Assembly: GCF_032854445.1 (NCBI RefSeq)
Contig: NC_088303.1
Coordinates: forward strand, 24,285,265-24,345,264
Origin: Liolophura sinensis
Lineage: Eukaryota; Mollusca; Polyplacophora; Chitonida; Chitonidae
Length of the DNA stretch: 60,000 nucleotides
Reading direction: 5' to 3'
Shown here: one piece after another, positions 1-14,800 of the stretch
Position numbering within the stretch: position 1 is the first letter of the stretch
Layout: each line of letters opens with the position of its first letter
Translations under genes and position numbers: made by a program
The notes under the pieces: generated by a model
What the model saw: the letters and a program-made list of their open reading frames with translations, nothing else
Told to the model about the DNA's origin: nothing
Database searches by the model: none

Positions 1-923
1 TGCGTGGTTGACCTCTTACAACGTCTCCATGTTTTGATCATGTTACTACGGAGGTGCGAATTTGTTGTTGTCAGGAGGCTATGGAGGAGAATGACAGACT
101 CCACAATTTGTGTGGAATGTCAAATTAAGTTTGAAGTAAAAAAAAGGGGGGTTATCTTCAGCAACCGTTCCAGTCTAAATGTCACGGAACCTCAACAGCT
201 GCTGCACATTGGCTGACCCAGATTTTAAAAACATGGCAGCGCAGCAGCCTGCTAAATACGACCCCATTTTCGACTTTGGCTAAGATTTACAGGAGAATGG
301 TGATGTGAAGACAAGTAGTGATTGTGGTACAGTGTGTGTAAATAGTTTAGCTTTCAGAATTGCCGTGCTTTATATGTATTTAGGATGAATCTAAAGCGTA
401 GGCATCGGAATTGAACGAACGGGTAGCTCTTTGTAAGCATTATACCGGAATCAGGTATGCATAACTCCTGGACTAAGGGTAATCGGCACTCCCTGTGTTT
501 CAGTATATATAAGCCATCCTTAGAACGAAGCCTTGGGCTATGATACATCCAACACATTGTGCCATTTATACATCCAACCCCTGCATATTCCTTGTCACAT
601 TTCAGGCTACTGTGGGAACTTGACCACATCCCCTACTAGTAGTACTACTATCAGTTGTTTATTAAGCCTAATGACAAAGTGATGAAGTTGACAATAAGCA
701 GTTGATGCCACTTGTGGGGAACCATTTTTTTGTTGAGATCAATTATCTTACACCAATTTGGTGGACTGCCATCATATTTAGAAAATTCGTGAGTACAAGC
801 AACAATCAAATAAATAAATATATATAAAAAATTCTTGAGTATAACGTTAAGCAACATTCAAGTAAATAAGCCATGGTTATATTTCAGTTAAGTTTAATAT
901 GTGATGGTTTAATATTTACACAG
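1..923. other. Intron or upstream region of VIRMA, no recognised exon
   Basis: No recognisable coding sequence. A small ATG-initiated frame (ATGGCAGCGCAGCAGCC at 232) stops after 16 codons without a donor. The interval 775-870 contains two degenerate copies of a SINE tail (ATTCTTGAGTA...CAATCAAATAAATAA). Because the first visible exon accepts phase 0, the missing 5' exon must lie before position 1. Confidence 0.6.
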
Positions 924-2803
924 GAATTGAATTTAGACTTGGTTCAGTTTCCCCGTCCAGTTTTGGTGCAAGAAGTAAGGGTTATTCCCCTTGGTACTCG
1001 AGTCCAGGTCAATGTGCCAGGAGGGGAACGATTAGGGTAAGTTTGCATTGTGTCAGTTTCCCAGAAACAGAAATAGAATACAAAGACATCTATATAGCCC
1101 AGATTCTTTAGGTGTCTTGACTTTCACTCAACCAAATATACTGATAATTAACATTTGTGATGGCAAAAAGTGAACAAAAATATTGTTAGTAAGCTACGTG
1201 AAATATTTCCAGTAGAATAAAGCTGGCTGTTAAGCACATGTTTAGTAATTTTAAGTATTGAAATTTCAAGAAATGACAATATTTATCTTTTTCCATCTGC
1301 AGCGCAACAAACCCTTCATCTTTCAAGTTGGAATTCTTCATCAACAACCTTAGTAAACCTAACTCTGCTGTGTTTGAAAAGCTTGGCATGTAAGTGTTGG
1401 AATTTGAGTGGCAGATGGAGTGGCAGATTTTATTTATTATATATAGTTTGACTATATCACGATGTCTTATATCTGAACAAGTTAAATGATATAGGCCTAC
1501 ATAGGCTTGTATATATGGTGTGATGTCATACATATACATGTCATGCTGTTGTGTGATGTAGGAATGTAAAAGTATAAGCCCAGCTCAGATTGGAACAGTG
1601 TAAAATGAAATGTTTTGTTTTTTTTTTCTTTTTGTGATCATGGCTTCTGAGTGGGAAATATCAAAATGCAACAACAAAAGTGACATTTCAACTTTTTATA
1701 CATAACTTAAGACATGTACTAGTATTGTTTTATGTCAGTAAAATTGTTTACATTTTGTTCCAAACAGACTAGATTACAAGAAGAACGTTGAGATACAGTT
1801 CTTACCCCCAGAGAATGTAAGTTGTTTTCCAAATAGTACATATTCAGTTATACCACTTCCAATAATGTTAAATTTGCGGAATTACTGACTTTTGGTTCAT
1901 GACAGAAAAAAGTACATTGCAGATTTGAAATGTATGCGAGAGCTGTGTCTGAATTGCATGACTGTGGCTGAGTTCCAGGCTAAGTTATAAGTTGGTTGTA
2001 ACTATCATAACTACATGTGATGAGGAATATGTAGGCACAATCAACTATTGAAGCCTGCAACAGCTTTGTGGAACCTGGTTCTGCCTGATACATTGTAATT
2101 TTAGAAATTTATATTTAAATACTATAAAAGTGAATTTTGCATTGAACAGTATGCTTTCAGACAGAGACTTGGAAAAGTATGCTTTTTTTGGCTAAATATA
2201 AATCATTCTGTGATGTTTTAGTTTCAGATTATATTACAAACAGAGCCTCCGTGGCCGAGGGGGTTAGCATGCCAGCGTGGCGCAATAACCCAGGAGTCTC
2301 TCACCAATGCGGTCGCTGTAAGTCCAGCTCATGCTGGCTTCCTCTCCGGCCGTACGTGGGAAGATCTGGCAGCAACCTGTGGATGGTGATGAGTTTCCCC
2401 TGGGCTCTGCCCGGTTTCCTCCCACCATAATGCTGGCCGCCATCATATAACTTCAAATATTCTTGAGTACAGCATAAAACATCATTCAAATAAATATATA
2501 AATAGATTACAAACCAGTTTGAATTACCATGTGAAATATGTCAAGACAAAAATGAATCATTATAAACATAACAACCCATCTTGATCATCAAATTTGGTTT
2601 GATTTTTCCACTGGGAGCACTGTGTAATTTATTTTTGGGTCTTTTCTCATTACAGCTACCAACAGATGGTCTAATCCTTAAAGGGTGGTACACAACAATA
2701 ACTCTAGCAGTGTATGGTACGCTGACAACTGTAACAAAGGACCGTAACTCTCCTCCACCTCCCCCGCCCCCACAGCAGCCAGCGTCTAGGAGCAAAGCCA
2801 TAG
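924..2803 (+). CDS. VIRMA: VIRMA exons 1-4 of the window: VIR_N domain and proline tract
   Basis: Four exons (924-1036, 1303-1389, 1768-1816, 2656-2803) encode the conserved N-terminal virilizer domain. It begins ELNLDLVQFPRPV, continues through GATNPSSFKLEFFINNLSK and GLILKGWYTTITLAVYG, and ends in a run of prolines (SPPPPPPPQQP). Phases run 0/2, 2/2, 2/0, 0/1, each joining to complete a codon. The very first residues of the family (a hydrophobic LLFxDTF-type stretch) are absent and must lie in an exon upstream of position 1. I found no LLFxDTF-type coding sequence between 1 and 923. Intron 3 holds a tRNA-derived SINE. Confidence 0.93.
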
Positions 2804-5800
2804 GTATGTGCTCATGGGCCAATTCCACATTTCTGACTTGAGTAAATATATAAAATCTCGTCAAATACTTTATATTTGGTATCAGATGTTGAAATTTGCC
2901 TTGAGATAAAAGTGGTCAGAATTTTAATTTGTAATGTGCCAAAATATCCTGTAAAATCAGTTTTTATATTTTGACATGTTTTTCTCTACCAGAAGGCCGA
3001 GCTACAGAGTGGGAACCGCCCAGGGACCCCCCTCGTGAGCCCCGTCAGCATCCTCTAGATTTCATCACTCAGATCTCCCAGCAGGCCCTACAGCAGCCCC
3101 ACACACCAGCTTCCCACCCCACACAACCCCTCTCCACCTCCCCGCGCCCTGATCTCTACCCCGCACTGAGCTCAGAGCACTCCCCTGCTCCCAGGGACAC
3201 CACTCAGGAGTATGGTCGGCAGGCCTCGGACTTCTCCACCGACACCAGGGAGCGAGACAGTCAGAGGGAGATGAGGGATGTATCTGCCCCTCGTGAGCCT
3301 CACAGGGACTATCGTGGGCCTCCAGAGCCCCGAGAACCCTACACAAGCCCATACTATGAAGAGCGACGATCTAAGGACTTCGATCGCCCCTACTACAGAG
3401 AGAGGAGAGACTCTCAAAGCTCACGGGACAGTGACTATGGCAGAGACATTCACAGCTCACGGGAAGGTTCGCGAGAGCCTAGGGAGTTCAGGGGCAGCAG
3501 CCGAGACTCGCGTGACTTCAGGGAACGTGACTCAGACAGAGACTGGGACCATAACCGAGACAGAGACTTGGATAGATCTAGAAGTCATGAGACTGATAGG
3601 GAAACTGGAAAAGAGTTCCCTGATAAAGAGCCTAGTGACAGGCTAAGGACTCCACCCCCCAGGAGAATGACCCCTCCCAGGTCTGTATCACGATCGCGGT
3701 CTAGGTCTCGGTCACGATCACCTATTCGCAGGTCGCCACCTCGCAGGTCACCAGCCAGACGATCGCCAGTCAGGAGATCCTTGTCACCTGCCCCAGAGTC
3801 CATCAAACCCAGAGATGTGCCTGTGGAAGACCAACCTGAAACAGGTAAGTCAGAGAGGCAGCAATTTACTTGAGTGACATTAAGCCTCGATTTCTCAGCG
3901 GCTCTCACTAGCTGAGAGTGTTGAAGCTACGGTTTGTGAGGTATCTTTCGAGGTCATTGGATTTTGTTATCCTTGACTCTTAAACGGGAGCACTGATTTA
4001 TAAGAGCGAAAATAATTGCCATGTTAAACAACTAGAAAAACAAATAAAACAATTTCTCACTGGCCATGGTGACTAGGGCAGCTGAGAGGGACATTCATGC
4101 AAGCTTGCAAAGATTTAAGCACACTTTTATATCATTACTGTTAATTCAGAACCAGACTGCTCTCTGTAAGTACACCATGACTGTTTAGTCAGTCCTGATT
4201 TTCCTAATCAATAAGATCAGCCAGGTGTACTATCACCTAGTGTATAATAGTGAATGCAGCATTGAACTCAAAACAACGATGCAAAAGTTCAAAGGGAGGA
4301 AAGAAGATCCACATGTTCATGTACCACTCCAGAGAGTCAGAATATGTCATGTGTTAATTTGAAATGTGAACCTATGGCCACTGAGGAAAATATTTAGTGT
4401 TACAGGTGCGTTTGTTGTGCAGAGGGTGTTAGTCAGGCTTCCTGTGTCCAGGGTTTTCATTTATAATTTAAGAAGTTCAGAGCTCAAAAGTAGGGGGCTG
4501 AATTGACAGTTATTACGTCATGATTACTATTGATTACTATTGATTACGTGGTCAGAGCATCCAAAGTAGACAGTTACAGGGACGGCAGTAGACATCTGTC
4601 TGCAGCCTGCTACTTACCCTTTCTGAACACGCTGTGTTTCAGATCTGCTGTACTGCAGTAATAATAGTGCCTTGTATATTGTTTGAAGTCAAACACCATT
4701 CATCAGTTGTCATTGCATGTTGCCACTCATATGGAGAATTAATTAACCACGTGTAAGACTTAAGACAAAGAAACTACTGTAACTCTTTTTCACATGTCTG
4801 CAAGGTGTTTATTCAAGCATATTCTGAACGTATTAGTCTGTGTCGACTGATAAAATTATACTTTTTGTGAAGCTCGGAAATTGGCCAGTCCAACTAATGT
4901 AGTTTAAATGTGCACGAATTGCACTGAAAAGTTCTCTTTCATGTGTGAAAAAGTTGGGGAATTAGAGTAGATTCTGTCTCTCCAGGCCTGAGTTTTGATA
5001 AAGCGCATCAAGAACTACATGTATATGCTGTGTTCTGTATTTTATTATAACTGCATGTATTTGTCTGTTAAGGTGAACTTGAAGACAGAGATATTGGCAT
5101 GTTTGAACAGCTCACACCTGAACACTCTCCGAATGAGCAGCTTTACCTGTCAGATGGCGAGTTGCAGGGACAGGTATGTTTATAGATTGCACAGAATTAT
5201 TGTCCTGTTTTTGGCAGGCTGAGGCTCATTACACCAATCTGGTGATGGCTCATTGGGTAGAGCGTCTGTTTCAGGGGTAGTAGATCCTTGGTTAATCCTG
5301 GGTCTGGTCACACCTAAGATCTTTAAAGAGAAAGTTGCTTCCTGGCTTGGTGTTCAGCATCAAGGGGATAATGCAACAACTGGTTGACCCATATCATTAT
5401 AAAATACTCACTCACACTCACTCATTATGCCAAAGTGATTATCTTTACATAACTGGTTGGTGTGGCCACAGTCAGGATGTTTGCTAGGTACCTGGGGCCC
5501 ATTTTTCAAAGCGCACATAACGTTTTGTGCACATTTCTTCCATGGCAGCCAGTATTGTAAGTATTATGTCACCATAGTAGTTGCATGAATGTTGCACTGC
5601 GTGAGTATTCCCACCCTAGGGGGAAAAATAAGGCAGGTTGGTAGGAAATTAATTTTTTTTTTTTTCATAATTTTGTCGAATGAAGAAGATATCAATTTTA
5701 GGGTTAGCCCTAAGGCTCATATTTTTAATGATGGCCTTTCTGTGAAAACTCTACCTTCTTCTTTATTTGGAAACTTGAGAGTGTTTGAATATTTGAAAAT

Positions 5801-8800
5801 GCTTTAGTATCATCCTGGTACACATTCGGAAAACATCAATTTAAAACGCAGAACTTAAAATCAATTCAAGGGGTGGGGGGGGGGTACCCTAATGCTTCAA
5901 CCTCTTCACCATTTCCTGTTCTTGTGTTTTTCTTTGAACAAGGAGGAAGACCCATACGAAGCCATCTCATCTGATGAAGACATGGGAATAGCAGATCTGG
6001 AGGCCGATATCACAGCTGTCAGTACAAACTTACTTCTGGTGTTCGTCTTAGATTGTAAATGTCATTTTAAGCGCAGATGATATATATCATCATTTAGGCC
6101 TGAGTTGTTATCAGTATAATGTGGATTAGCATGTTAGTAGTAAATTAGATTTAATCTTTTATAATGAAGATATTGTTGGCCAAACCACATGACCAACTCA
6201 CATGACAAATATATCCCTCTTCCTGCTCTCTTGAGAAAGGAAAAACTATTAGCTATTGTTTCTTCATTACATCTTTTCTTTAATTTTCATTAATATTTTC
6301 TTCGCACAGGATATAGGGTATTATGACGATGACTCGTGGAATTTTGCCATGTCCAGTTTTAATCCATTCCAGTGTGACTTGGCCCCTTTGGATGTAAGTG
6401 GAACTCCGTTTGTTTTTTTTTCTTTTTAAGCATTATTGAATCACTGAGGGAGCTACTTACAAGATACTGTTTTATCAAAAAAAGCGATGAGTAATTTTTG
6501 TTGGAAGTATGAAGTAACAATACATTTATTGTATGTTTTAATCAGGAAATAGTGAAGTCTCAATTTTGTTTTTAGTTACTGTATTTCTTGCAATTTGGAT
6601 GTGCCTGGAATCAGTGCTACAAACAGTTTTTGATAAACAGGTAATTTTAGTAGCCTTTGTTCAAATCATTGATATGTGATACATTTTTTAATACAAGAAA
6701 TCGTAACAGACACTCTGGTTTCCTTCACCAACACTCATAGATCTGATCACGCTAATACAAGTGAAAAATTCCAGAACATAGTATTGAACACCATCCAGTC
6801 TGGCCATTAATCATTGTCTGTGGATATTGTAGACTTTCACAGACCCGTCCCTTACAAAGTACGAAGTGGAGGCTCAGAAATGGGAGCAAATGTCCTCGTC
6901 AGAGATTGAAGGTCCACCCAAGACTGCCACAGACCTGATAGATATCTACACTACATTCCAAGACAGTGACCATCACGATAAGTTAGTGGCCAGTTAAACA
7001 TTGTTTTCTTGAAACTTCACTGAACAGTCAAAAATAACTTAAATAGCAATCTAGGGTGGAAAGATATGCTTTAAAGAGGCGTTGTGTGCTTGAGCCTAGC
7101 TTCTAGTGGCTTGGCTACCATTTGCAACGTACGCATACAGAAAAACTGTTTTGTACATGTACATTTAGTAATTTTGAGCGAAATGTTATCTCTCTACTTT
7201 TGACATGCATGTATTTATTGACTTCTTGATACTGTTGTTTGTTTTTGTGGCTTTTGCACCGTAAACATGGTCTGTATAGGCAGGCCTTCCTCACTGTGAA
7301 ATCCTGATGCTCTTATAGTTTTGTAACAGCCAGTGTATATGCAAACATTAACAGTCACATTAATGACAGCCATGATTCTTGTCATTCTCCGTCATAGTCG
7401 TAGCCCGTACTGGTTTATGTGGAGTTCTGTGAGATTGTTGTGGGTTTCAGATGGGTGGAGGCTCTAGAGGAGGTACCCCTCATGCTGACAGAAGGGCTGA
7501 GCTACCTGTTGCACCGAGAGGACAGAAATGGTAATACACCTGACACGTACACGAAACTTGTAGATCCATAGAAAAGTTTTTGTAGAACGAAAGCTTCATT
7601 TTGACTCAATATTGCAGCATATTGTTTGCAGGCAAGCTCATTCGCTTTTTTGTTTCCCAGATATTTTAGATGCTTTGGTGGAGTGGACCATGGAAGGTTT
7701 GGACTTGTCAAAGGCGATTGACCAGCCAGAGACAGTATTCAAAGTGCGACACCTGAAGATGGGCATTAAGCTATGCGGTAGCCTGGCCTCATGTGATCCC
7801 AGCATATCCAATAAACTGATTGTGAGTAGACTTGTCACGCCCAGAAACAAGAAACACTGCATGTGGCTTTCTGTATTTATGCTTTATTAAACTGTCTTTA
7901 GGAGTGAGTCATCAGAGAAAACTACAGCTTATCTAGAATAGCAGGAGAGAGTGATTTGGGGCAGGAAGAGATTATAAAACTTCTGTGTCTGGTTTTATAC
8001 TTGCACTGATCTGTATCCTTGTCTTCTCTTGTATCCCCATCTTCTTTTGTATCCCCCTCCCCTTGATTTTTATCCCCATTTTGATCTGTGACAACATCTT
8101 CATCGACTGCAGGGCCTCGTTGTTGTTGTTGTTGCAGTCCCGAAACGTTCAACACATCTTACTGGATCTGTATGAGGCACCGTCCATGTCTGTCTCCCTG
8201 AAAGTACAAATAGTCCGAGCCTTGGACCAGACCACACGCTTCAAGGAGGGCATTGACTGGCTGCTAGGTAAACAAGACCTCCAAACAGAGGCAGAGAGCG
8301 ACGCAAATGTGGAAAACGGACATGGCACAGAAGTTAGATCAGCACCTGTGTCAGAGACGGGACAAAAAGCCACTGTTTATCAGAGACTGTTAGAAATTGT
8401 CATGTCTAAACAGGTAAGTTGATTTCACTACCAAAAAACTAATAATGATCATGGTTCTTTGAATAGGTTTATTTCCTCTTTGTCTGAAGTGAACAGAACT
8501 TCTTGGTATTGTCATGCAAAAGTGGTTGATTTTGTTGGGAAATCTGTGCTAGATACTGTATTTGACTGTAAATGTCCGTTGCTCTGCAGACGGTCCGCTG
8601 CGTGGTGGCCATCACTGCTTTGATGAGGAAGATTCACCTGTATGCCGTGATGAAACGTCTTAACCAGGCCACAGAACAGTAAGTGTATCAGTGTTTTCTC
8701 ACATCTTCATTTCCTCTCTTGTAATAGAGGCAGATGATGTGGTTCTACGCCACATTAGTGTCTGCTGTGCTGAGCAAAAACATGGCATTGTTTTATAGGA

Positions 8801-11800
8801 CAGTACAGTGATTGTTTTACAAGCAGAAAGACATACTTCTGGTGTGTTACATCTCGGAAGTGAGGCAAGATTAATATTGAGCTTGAGACAGCTCCGTCAA
8901 AGAATTCTCCTCCGATATAGTGTTTGATGAACAAGCTACATATTATGGTGAAGTAAGGGAGTTAAAGTCAAATATTGTTGTGACAAAAATCTTTTTGCAT
9001 TCTGAATGTTTTGTCTTACATCATTTGGTGCCCTGATTTGTGATATGTGAGATGTGAAGCTAATATACAACTTGTAGTGTTTATGATAGCTGGTATTCTT
9101 ATCTTGCAAATGTTAAAGCCTTATGTTCCAAGAAGACAATAATTCTATGAAAAAGTCAGTGGTCAAATTCATAGATGGAAATAGAAACAGTCACTGGGAG
9201 ATAATCTCTCTTTGGAAGGCTTAATCATTGTTTTTTGCTGAGGATTTAAAGCTTAAGTTGCCCAAATGACATCTCTATAACCAATAAAATACCAACCTTG
9301 TTTAATTATTTATTTGATGGTGTTTTACACCGTACTCAAGAATATTTCCCCTTTAAGACAACGGCCAGCGTTGTGGTGGGAGTGACCATTCCACGACCCC
9401 AACCTTGTTTTAAAACTAGCACAGGGTAAAATTGGAAGCCACAAGGCTTGTGTTGTGCACGCTTTTTTGGAATATTTATTGTGGAAAAGCTGTATAAGGT
9501 AAACATGCATGTGAAGTAGTCAGTACATGTGTATGCCATGGAAGGTAGTGTGAGCATTTGTGATAGAATGTCAATCTGTAGCAGGGGGTGTTACAACCTG
9601 CAGATATCTTGTAAAGCCATTAAATGTGATTTTGAATTTGCCAGAATAGAGAGATCATGAAATTTCAGATTCGATTCTTAAAAAGTGTGTCTTGTGTTAT
9701 GGAGAAATATCAGTTAAGCAATGAAATGAAACACCTTGTGCTTTACGGATTCATGGTCACTGATTACATGATCATGTTTGCCCACCTGCCTAAATTGGAA
9801 ATTAAAAAGAAAATTTCCTGAAAAATCCTGCCAGAGACCATATTTTCTTGATTTAAAACTCACTATAAGAATGCATGCTTACTGTAAATTTACCTTCGGT
9901 CACATTTTTGTACTATGACAGTGTTTCATATTGCTTGTATCTATACACATACAGTTGTAACAGCAGTAACCTGACATCTGGCATATAATATTGTCTCTTT
10001 TGTGGAAGAAATCCTCTTTTCTTAGAAGGAAAAAGTTCTGAATTTAGTTAAGAAGTGCTAAAGATGGCAAAATGTGTGTGAGGTAGTGTGTTTTTTGCCA
10101 TCCCAGTGTCTGACTCACCATTCCTGGTGACACTACTGACTTGCTGCTTTAACAGTGAGGGGCTGGTTTCAAGAAGCATATGTTGTGCACACAGCTAAGA
10201 GCAACTTAAGTTAACACTAAGTGAGCTTCCTGAAACCAGCTCCCAGGAGAAGAGAATGGGCTATGTAGCCTGTTGTCCATTCTTACCCCTGTCATGGTGT
10301 TTATTTGGCAAACTGGTAAAAAAATACCCACTTATTTCAAGAGAACACTTGTCAAATGAGCTTGAAATTGCAATTGCACTGGGAAATGTATGTGTACCCC
10401 ATCAGTTTGTGATGTGTTATACGCTGTGTAACTCATACATCATATCATAGAAATAAAAAAAAAATGAATTTATTGTGTTCAATTTAAAAATTGTTATCTT
10501 TAATGGAAGATAGTTTCTACAAGCATTTGTAGACAAGGCTTGAATACAAGACCTTTGTATCCATTTGTATTATTTTCACACAAATTAACTCCACATTACG
10601 GGTTATAAGGCCCTTGTCTCTCCAGGTGAGTATAAAAATACAAGAGAGGACATCTTATGACGTACCCAATACAAAGCTCTTTCTGATTTCTCATGAATTA
10701 GAATTGTTAACCTACCAATGGGCAAACCATGTCTTTTAATACATAATTTTGTCCCTTCTCTTCTTTTGGTGGGTTTCACTTGTACATGTGAGAAAGGAGT
10801 CCGTTGTGTTCATGACGTATAGTTGAGTGTTCATGATCTCTGGTTGAGTGTTCATGCTTTTTGTATAGTTTGTTATCCCCCTTTTGTTCACTCTTTTGTG
10901 TAGTGTGGTAAAGCACATGTCCAATTCAGATGATCAGCATCGAGATACAACACAGAAGGCTAGGTAAGATGAGGAACTGGTCCATGAAACACTTCAGTAC
11001 TGTCACATACTAGAGTAGAATGTGTAGTGACATGTTTAGTATAAGCAGCTTCCAACTGACTAACCAACGTGTATCTCTGTCTATATGTTCATAGTTCTGT
11101 GATACATTTAAAACATATATTATAGAAACATGCCATCTTTGAGTTAGTTTGATTAGTAATGCTAAAATTAAAAACAAGTATGATACCTAGACTGTTTTTG
11201 TATTAAATTTTGTTTTGGAGTTTTGTCATCACATTTCTAGGTACATAATTTTAGTCAACAGCTCGTTCATTTTAAACTGTTCTAACAAGTATAATGTTCA
11301 AGTATAATGTTTATTTTTGAAGTGTTAAAAGAATTACTATCTTGCATTCTTTAGTATAACTTGTAAAATATACATGGCAAGTCATTCAGATGTCTGAGTT
11401 CAATCACAATGTATTTTTTTCTATATGTCCAAAACATGCAAAGTGTGTGTGTCTGATTAAGTAGACATTACTCATAGTTTACCTTGTTCTGTAATTAAAT
11501 TCTTTCATTAAATCAAAGATGTTCTAACCAAGATACACATTTAGATATCTGTTCTAATCCCATTAGCCTTATTAACCTCTAAGCCAAACTGTATAACATT
11601 GGATATTTGTATTCACAAGTAGAACTTTTCCCTGCCTTCACACTATGCTGAAAAGCTGCGCTTAAATTATGAAAACTGTTCCAGAAGAATACCATTTAAA
11701 AACACAGAAAGTGATGAAACCTTTCTTTGTCCTCCTGTTTTTCATTTTTTTTTTTAAATACATGTACATACAGTGTTTGTGTATTTGAGACATCTTGTGC

Positions 11801-14800
11801 TTTTCAAGACCCACCTGTTAAAGTCACTCTGTCTGTCTGAAAGTGTCTGTCTGTCATTTGGTCAGTCAGATTTGTGACATGGTGTCATAGGCATAGTGTA
11901 CCGTTCACTTAAGTGTACCATACGCCATTCACTGATGTGTACCATGGGCCAGTCACTGAAGTGTACTGTGGGCCATTCACTGAAGTATACCATGGGTCAT
12001 TCACTGAAGTATACCATGGGCCATTCACTAAAGTATACCATGGGCCATTCACTGAAGTATACCATGAGCCATTCACTGAAGTGTACCATGGACCATTCAC
12101 TGAAGTGTACCATGGGCCATTTACTGAAGTGTACCATGGGCCATTCACTGAAGTGTACTATGGGCCATTCATTTAAGGAGGGACCTGAGTTTCTTCCTTT
12201 CTGTTCATGTATAATTTAGAATAAAGCAGACCATTAAAATAAAGTGACCAGAAAATTTTGATGCTTACATGTCCAAATTTAGTCACAACATTATCTGTGT
12301 GCCACAACTCTGCTGATGTATCAGGTACTGTGATATGAAGTGATAAGTCCATTCCACTGTCGTGCTTAGTACATGATGTCACTGGATCATGTCATATAAT
12401 GGAAGTGGGTATTTGGGATTGGTCAGAATGTGATCTGTTTTGTGGCTAAAACCACATACTAATGACAACCACAAACTCTCCACAATTGAAAGCCTGCAAC
12501 GGGTGTTATGATGTCTTCAGACATACATGTATATTGCTGCAAATGAATGGTGAAATATTGACCACTGGTGTATTTGCTTCATCTACATGAACTGTAAGTT
12601 ACGAAGGTGCTTTCAACCATTACCAGCATCCACTGTGTTTTTCATCTGAAGTCTCCTATTGTTGGCATGTGTATCAACCCTCTGAAAACTGTAGTGATCT
12701 AGGGTCTAGCTGTCTGTGTAGCACTGTCTGTATCAACCCACTGAGAACTTTACTGATCTAGTGTCTGTAGCTGTATGTGTGACGCTATCTGTATCAACCC
12801 ACTGAGAACTGTAGTGGCCTAATGACGGTAACTGTCTGTGTGACATTATCTGTATCAACCCACTGAAAACTATAGTAACCTATTGTCGGTAACTGTCTGT
12901 GTGACACTATCTGCATCAACCCACTGAAAACTGTAGTGACCTATTGTCAGTAACTGTCTGTGTGACACTATCTGTATCAACCCACTGAGAACTTAGTGAC
13001 CCATTGTCAGTAACTGTCTGTGTGACACTATCTGTATCAGCACACTGAGAACTTAGTGACCCAATGTCAGTAACTGTCTGTGTGACACTATCTGTATCAG
13101 CACACTGAGAACTGTAGTGACCTATTGTCAGTAACTGTCTGTGTGACACTATCTGTATCAACCCCCTGAGAACTGTAGTGACCTGTTGTCAGTAACTTTC
13201 TGTGTGACACTATCTGTATCAGCACACTGAGAACTGTAGTGACCTATTGTTGGTAACTGTCTGTTTGACACTATCTGTATCAACCCCTTGAGAACTGTAG
13301 TGACCTGTTGTCAGTAACTGTCTGTTTGACACTATCTGTATCAGCACACTGAAAACTGTAGTGACCTATTGTTGGTAACTGTCTGTTTGACACTATCTGT
13401 ATCAACCCCTTGAGAACTGTAGTGACCTGTTGTCAGTAACTGTCTGTTTGACACTATCTGTATCAGCACACTGAGAACTGTAGTGACCTATTGTTGGTAA
13501 CTGTCTGTTTGACACTATCTATATCAACCCCTTGAGAACTGTAGTGACCTGTTGTCAGTAACTTTCTGTGTGACACTATCTGTATCAGCACACTGAGAAC
13601 TGTAGTGACCTATTGTCGGTAACTGTCTGTGTGACACTATCTGTATCAGCCTAAGTAGAACTGTAGTGTTTGTAACTGTCTTTATGACACAAAGAAAAGA
13701 GAGAAAACATTTGTTGGATAATGTACAATGGTTTAAGTAAATGTTACATGGTGTGTACACAACTAGGTGCTCATACTGGTAAGTAGGACTGGCCAGCCTA
13801 GTGACGTATTCTCATAATCACCGTGAACGCCAAAGCTTTCAGTTATGCCATAAAATATCCTCCCTGAAGATCATCTTTCATCAGAGGAATGCGGCGGATG
13901 TCTTTTTTTCTGTTTTCAGCAAAACGTTTTGCATATTGTTAATTTTTTTTTTTTTTTAATTTTTAAAATGCACTTGCAATTTATAAACAGGTTACACTGT
14001 CCCCATTTTCATGCTTAACATGTCTGAGTGTTTCTAAGACCAAATTTACAAAATTAACGCAAAACGGTGTGCAAAACCTTTGCAGTTCTCTTATTATAGT
14101 TTTAAGCTTATCATGTACATGTGTGTAAACATTTGGTAATTGTAGGCCTTAACTGTTGAGTAGACCTGTATTATATGTAGATTCTGATATCACAGAAGTT
14201 GGGTTGGAGATTCTTTCATTAGTCATTTTTTTCCATCAGCATGGTTTATCGGAAACAAATGCGTTACACAAAAGTATTAGTAGACCTGCAGTGACTTTTG
14301 TGGACAATTCGGTCTCAGTCAGAGCTTAATATGGATCAGATCAGCTGAATGGTTTCTTTTCTTTGATTTGGTATTTTAACATGATTACTGGACTTCCTTT
14401 TAAAACTTTTCCCCCAATAGGGCAATTTTACAAGAAAATAAGGCTAGTAAAATATTACTGAAACTGATATTTTACTTGTAGGATGTAAATACCCTTCAAA
14501 ACCTTCCATTACCTTCCAAATAAATATGAAATCACCTTTCTGTAATCAATAAACTGGGAACTGTCAGAGTAAGAGCTAAATAATTAACTTAGCAATGAAT
14601 GATATTTCGGTCAGACCCAGTATTTTACATGCACCTTGAGAACTGACCATAGCGGAACAAGGTAAGCAGGAAGCTGATTTGGTACAAAAGACTTCATGGG
14701 CCATGCATTGGAATACACTGCCCATTAGAGCCTAGTCGCTCTTCTTTGTAAAACTGCTTTATAAAACATGGTGGTTATCATGTGCAATTTACGTTACTCC

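Noticed and set aside
232-282. ATGGCAGCGCAGCAGCC as a possible VIRMA first exon
   Set aside because: It stops after 16 codons, lacks a donor before the stop and shows none of the expected N-terminal residues.
3065-3908. Antisense and +1 frames over the RS exon
   Set aside because: Shadow frames of a GC-rich, repetitive coding exon; the VIRMA frame is supported by phase and homology on both sides.
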